Below, one piece after another: positions 60,597 through 64,000 of a stretch of DNA of 64,000 bases. Below the pieces are notes generated by a model. The model was not told the origin of the DNA. It saw only the letters and a program-made list of their open reading frames with translations, and ran no database searches. The DNA is from Chryseobacterium panacisoli (lineage in GTDB: Bacteria; Bacteroidota; Bacteroidia; Flavobacteriales; Weeksellaceae), in the NCBI RefSeq assembly GCF_008274625.1, contig NZ_VTRU01000001.1:372001-436000 (forward strand), given 5' to 3'. The translations under genes and the position numbers were made by a program. The stretch's first letter is position 1. Every line of letters begins with the position of its first letter.

Positions 60597-60626
60597 CAAA
60601 TATAAGTAAATCATCTTTCTTTCAAA
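60597..60626 (-). promoter_or_regulatory. promoter of deacetylase-symporter operon
   Basis: On the minus strand TTTG (60623-60626), an 18-base spacer and TATATTTG (60597-60604) make a complete Bacteroidota promoter. The ATG follows 19 bases downstream. Confidence 0.8.
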
Positions 60627-60749
60627 CTTAAAAGAATCAGAGTCTGGATTTCATAAAATAAAATAAACATTATTACTCATTATCTATTAATATTTTTTAT
60701 TAAACCACAAAAGAGATACAACAGCTTTTTAAACACTTTTGTTTTTTAA

Positions 60750-61073
60750 GTTACCATCAACAGTTTCAAAAATGTAAGATTTGCGTCAGAAAATACCTAC
60801 AACTCATTCAGTAGCATAGATTATTTAGTGCCATATTTTCCTCAATCCGAATTATATCACTATAGTTATGATGTTGATTATAAAATATTAAATAATAATA
60901 ATGTGCACTTTCATACAAAAACAGTAAAGCATAATCAGAAATATGATTTATCTCCTATATTCCTAAAATATGAAGATATTAAAGAAGCGAAACCATTTAA
61001 AATTGAATATAAAATACAAATATCTAATCTACCAAAACAAATCGAAGGTATTCTTAATGTTAATTTTGAGTAA
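60750..61073 (+). pseudogene. C-terminal gene fragment without start
   Basis: The frame is open from a TAA at 60747 to the stop at 61071-61073 and encodes protein-like sequence, KNVRFASENTYNSFSSIDYL through LNNNNVHFHTKTVKHNQKYD to QIEGILNVNFE. No ATG occurs early; a GTG at 60828 would remove about 26 plausible residues. The pattern resembles the C-terminal beta region found after AlbA_2-type DNA-binding domains, but this is only a likeness. I take it as a remnant of a lost larger gene. Confidence 0.5.
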
Positions 61074-61096
61074 TCAGCTGACTTCGGGGATATTAA

Positions 61097-61228
61097 GCAA
61101 TAAATAATGAAATTCTAAAATTAGTTGGTCAAACAACATTGCCTCAACATGCATTACAAGAATTCCAAAGACTTCTTTTCATAAATGCAGCAACATTAAA
61201 ATTAATCCAAGAATATACACCTATATAA
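61097..61228 (+). pseudogene. small gene remnant
   Basis: A 43-codon frame with no start reads NEILKLVGQTTLPQHALQEF and LLFINAATLKLIQEYTPI before a stop. It looks like a helical protein end and not random AT-rich sequence. With the fragment at 60750 it marks a spot where DNA was lost or inserted. The family is not recognised. Confidence 0.35.
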
Positions 61229-61289
61229 AAAATTTCTCAGTAACCAACCCAAAGTCAGGAGACTGCACACAACAGAAAGTAAAATCCAC

Positions 61290-61958
61290 CTACAATCTAT
61301 TTACATTCCGCGTAAGATAAATATAATTAAACATACAAAACGTTGCTATCGCCCCGAAAGTATGCCATAAAAAGTGGGTTCCGAAACTGAACCATTCCCA
61401 TTTATCAGCGACACGGAAGGTCAGTGCAAAAACAAATGACAATACAGCAAATCCTACCCATTTGCCAGCTTTCCATTGGGTATACATCAAATAACGCAAT
61501 ACCGAGAAAACTACAAATGAGGCCATGATTGCATAATTTAGGTTGATAAAAAGAGATGGATTATCTATCAAAATCCAGTTTCTTAATCCAAACATGAGCA
61601 ATACATATATGAGAACCAGTACAACAGCATAATACCATCTGGTACTCTGAGCGATAAAATAAAATCCGGCAGACAGGCAGAGCAGCATAATGGGCAGCCA
61701 ATCCATCATAATAAATACCGGCCATTGTCTGAATGAATGATAAACAGTTCCCCCTATGGCACCAATATATAATAAAACCAAACAGTAGGTTAAAAAAGGA
61801 TATTCTTTAAAATTACCTTTCATTTTAAGCGTCCAAAAAATGGCTATGGCTAAAAAAAATACAGCTGTCACTGCATTTAACGGCTCAGGAAAAAACTGAG
61901 CCATATCTGTTTCTTTATATAACATGCCTCCGTCCGGAGGTAAATGATGTATTGGCAT
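61290..61958 (-). CDS. CREST-like seven-helix membrane hydrolase (ceramidase/PAQR type)
   Basis: A 222-residue membrane protein with about seven hydrophobic helices. GTVYHSFRQWP (Ser and His), FIMMDWLPIM (Asp) and GTHFLWHTFGAIA (His-x3-His) appear at places that match the CREST superfamily, which includes alkaline ceramidases and PAQR receptors; those residues bind zinc in that family. A lipid amide or ester substrate is inferred, and the sulfonolipid synthesis genes of this window make that attractive. It shows no clear family-wide match to known ceramidases, so confidence is moderate. Confidence 0.6.
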   Translation of the reverse strand: MPIHHLPPDGGMLYKETDMAQFFPEPLNAVTAVFFLAIAIFWTLKMKGNFKEYPFLTYCLVLLYIGAIGGTVYHSFRQWPVFIMMDWLPIMLLCLSAGFYFIAQSTRWYYAVVLVLIYVLLMFGLRNWILIDNPSLFINLNYAIMASFVVFSVLRYLMYTQWKAGKWVGFAVLSFVFALTFRVADKWEWFSFGTHFLWHTFGAIATFCMFNYIYLTRNVNRL

Positions 61959-62131
61959 TGTCCTTTTTATATTTGTTCATAGGCATGCTGTAGAACGCAA
62001 AATGCAAACAGAGCCGATTTTATTTAACATGAGTAAATTATTCTAAAATACTTATTTATTTCTCAAAATATTGAAATCTGATGTAATTTTTTAATTAATT
62101 CTTTATAAACACTTTTTCCAGCGTATAATCA

Positions 62132-62719
62132 TCAGTTTTTGATCCGCCGCTGACGGATTTTACTTAAGAATTGCGGAGTAATTCCAAGATAGGAAGCAAT
62201 CTGTGTATTGGGAAGCCTGTTGGCCAGCTGAGAATAATGTTTAAGGAAAAACTCATATTTTTCTTCTCCTGTTGCACTTATATTCTGAAGTACGCGATTT
62301 TGGAGCTCGATGAATTTCTGTTCGATAATCACTCTGAAATTCCTGTCGAATTTGGGATAATAAGTATAAAGATACCAAAGGTCATTTTTCTCAATCTGCA
62401 AAACAGTGGACGTTTCAAGAGCCGCAATATACAATTGGCTTGGTTTCTTATTATGAAAACTGTCTATATCCACAATCCAGTCATTTTCTGCTGCAAACTG
62501 GAGATTGTGCTCTTCTCCGTTACCATCTATATTGTACATTTTTAAACATCCTGAAACGACAAATGTATAATATTGACACACTTCATTTTCTTTCAGAATA
62601 AACTGTTTTCGTTTGATTCTCCTTTCAACAAAACGTTCATTCAACACCTCAATTTCTTTCTTTGAAAGCGGAATATAGCCTTTAAAATATTCTACAAGCG
62701 GAATGGTTTCTTTTGACAT
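62132..62719 (-). CDS. Crp/Fnr-family regulator
   Basis: A 195-residue regulator with an N-terminal cyclic-nucleotide-binding-like beta-roll (about 10-125: KRKQFILKENEVCQYYTFVV, then SGCLKMYNIDGNGEEHNLQF) and a C-terminal HTH (about 160-193: LPNTQIASYLGITPQFLSKI). The Arg and Glu that bind cAMP are not evident, so the ligand may be absent or different. No 4Fe-4S cysteines are present. It is upstream of the CREST-like gene on the same strand, 170 bases away. Confidence 0.9.
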   Translation of the reverse strand: MSKETIPLVEYFKGYIPLSKKEIEVLNERFVERRIKRKQFILKENEVCQYYTFVVSGCLKMYNIDGNGEEHNLQFAAENDWIVDIDSFHNKKPSQLYIAALETSTVLQIEKNDLWYLYTYYPKFDRNFRVIIEQKFIELQNRVLQNISATGEEKYEFFLKHYSQLANRLPNTQIASYLGITPQFLSKIRQRRIKN

Positions 62720-63049
62720 TGTAAATAAAACTTGTTATATAAATTCTGAATAAATCACTATAACAATATATCAAAAAAAACCGAACGGATACACATATGA
62801 AGAGCTTCAAAAAACAATATCAAAATACAGACTCAACCATGTTCTTTTTTATATCAATAATCATACAACAGTATACAGGAGCTCAAAAAGTAGATTATTT
62901 GAATTTAAGAACTCATCTATAAGAAAAATTTTTGAAAAAATAAATACTTTACTTTCTGGTGTAACAAAATTTATCTGATTATATTGCATCTGTCTATTAA
63001 CAGGTGTTTCCCCCACTGAACAGACTAATGTATATACTTTTAAAAGCCG
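62720..63049. other. intergenic region with weak small ORF
   Basis: This 330-base AT-rich spacer between divergent genes shows no firm feature. A 41-codon ORF at 62797-62922 (MKSFKKQYQNTD start, one hydrophobic patch) is possible but has no support beyond being open. Confidence 0.4.
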
Positions 63050-63811
63050 ATGAAAGAATTACAAAAACTCACCAAAGATCAATTATACAAAAAACTCAAA
63101 GAAAAATCCGAAAATCTCTATACCACTGCTCATGAAGCGCTGGAAAACAATTTCTTCAATGAAAGCTCTTTAGATGAAGAAAGTCTTGCCGAGTTTCTTG
63201 AAATGCTGGATGATGAAACCGCAGAAAAAATAAAAGATGCTTCCCTTCACATTAATAATGAAAGTGATGCTCCGGAGATTGTCCTTATAGAAAACGAAAA
63301 CAGCACTTCCCTTGAATTGATTACTGATGAAAACGAGGGGTATAAAATCATTTTTATAGAAGAGGATATTCATTTATCCAAAACCCTTTTTGTTGAAGAC
63401 TACATCGTTCTTATTGCAGCAGGTAACATACAGGCAGAAAATATTATCATCAACGGTTCACTATACTGTTCCGGAAATGTGACCAGCAAAGTATTATTCG
63501 GAGCATCAGGCAATGATAATGAAACGTACATCGACGGAAGTATTATGACTTCTCTGATTGCAGAAAACGGACATTATACGGTTGCAGAAGGCAATATATA
63601 TTCCAGATATTTAATTAGTTTTCATAACGAAATCACCGGAAAAACCGGAAAGTTCATCGAAAATATCAGCCTGGAAAAACCCAGTGAAATTGGACTGCTG
63701 AATCCTGAAATTCTTGACGAAGACGGATATTTTGATGAAGATTCTTTTTTAAACTTTATTGATACCAATCCTCCGGATGCCTTATTTGTTAAACCGACGA
63801 ACTTATTTTGA
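63050..63811 (+). CDS. beta-helix (bactofilin-like) acidic protein
   Basis: A 253-residue cytosolic-type protein without signal peptide. The N-terminal third is a charged helix region (LTKDQLYKKLKEKSENLYTT). About 85-215 repeats short strands such as VLIAAGNIQAENIIINGSLY and CSGNVTSKVLFGASG, the spacing of a bactofilin-like right-handed beta helix. The C-terminal end is acidic (EILDEDGYFDEDSFLNFI). It may be a scaffold or polymerising protein. I assign no pathway. No gene is close on the same strand in the window. Confidence 0.6.
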   Translation: MKELQKLTKDQLYKKLKEKSENLYTTAHEALENNFFNESSLDEESLAEFLEMLDDETAEKIKDASLHINNESDAPEIVLIENENSTSLELITDENEGYKIIFIEEDIHLSKTLFVEDYIVLIAAGNIQAENIIINGSLYCSGNVTSKVLFGASGNDNETYIDGSIMTSLIAENGHYTVAEGNIYSRYLISFHNEITGKTGKFIENISLEKPSEIGLLNPEILDEDGYFDEDSFLNFIDTNPPDALFVKPTNLF

Positions 63812-63912
63812 TTCATCCCATAGAAACAGGTTGTCATACACCAGAACTCTAAAGACTTTTCATCACTGTTTATTATCAGGAGAAAAAATTTTTTTCTAAA
63901 AAAACTTTAGAA

Positions 63913-63920
63913 TAACTTTG
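63913..63920 (+). promoter_or_regulatory. minus-7 box near right edge
   Basis: TAACTTTG followed by CAAA matches TAnnTTTG. It would serve a gene to the right of the window. Confidence 0.5.
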
Positions 63921-64000
63921 CAAAAAATTTCTGTTGAAAGACCTGCTTCTTATTACTCCGCCTTTTACCCAACTTAACACTCCTTATCCTGCAACGGCTT

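Overview
The window looks like chromosomal DNA of a Chryseobacterium-type flavobacterium (Bacteroidota, Weeksellaceae). Four things support this. Genes have low GC, no clear Shine-Dalgarno sequences, and many TAnnTTTG minus-7 promoter boxes. The primary sigma factor is a short 288-residue RpoD typical of Bacteroidota. A class B1 metallo-beta-lactamase closely resembles the IND/CGB enzymes of Chryseobacterium indologenes and C. gleum. Three type VI secretion genes (tssK, tssN, tssG) are of the Bacteroidota-specific T6SSiii type. I saw no rRNA, tRNA, CRISPR array, prophage or intact insertion sequence.

Layout. 1-4.8 kb: a co-directional cluster of small-molecule enzymes (aldo/keto reductase cut by the window edge, two alpha/beta hydrolases, flavodoxin, tandem carboxymuconolactone decarboxylase, cupin). 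4.9-7.0 kb: a decayed gene, a VOC protein, and an SRA-HNH modification-dependent nuclease behind a perfect palindrome. 7.0-9.3 kb: YdcF-like protein, AraC regulator, DUF6265-like protein. 9.4-14.3 kb: the most unusual accessory region. It holds a compact hairpin-bounded transcript with a short cationic peptide ORF, a decayed and an intact SymE-like toxin, a methyltransferase, and an XRE - CHAT protease - AbiH operon closed by a terminator. 14.4-17.4 kb: an ArsR-led cluster with operator repeats. 17.4-22 kb: glycosidase-like protein, lipoprotein, threonine aldolase, a DtxR regulator with a palindromic operator, and the metallo-beta-lactamase. 22-25 kb: T6SS genes. 25.5-33.4 kb: S1/P1 nuclease, rpoD, an adhesin-like secreted protein between duplicated terminators, an acetyltransferase, a flavin monooxygenase and an S9 peptidase. 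33.5-37.4 kb: a copper operon (HYC_CC_PP-type protein, DUF3347 protein, multicopper oxidase fused to a CopB-like barrel). 38-44.7 kb: TonB receptor, kdsA, AraC, SDR and an exported acetolactate decarboxylase. 44.8-49.8 kb: two multi-membrane GT-C-type envelope proteins. 50-53.4 kb: a PLP enzyme pair predicted to begin sulfonolipid (capnine/sulfobacin) synthesis, then a DMT transporter. 55.7-60.6 kb: a translationally coupled operon of a PIG-L deacetylase, a previously unlisted 34-residue membrane protein, a sodium:solute symporter and a DUF2911 protein. 61-64 kb: gene fragments, a CREST-like membrane hydrolase, a Crp/Fnr regulator and a beta-helix-like protein.

Best candidates for something new are the CHAT-AbiH operon as a two-component defence module, the 34-residue membrane protein overlapping both neighbours in the deacetylase-symporter operon, and the 0.2 kb hairpin-bounded transcript at 9.45-9.66 kb. 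All functions come from recognisable motifs and context read by eye; no database search was run.
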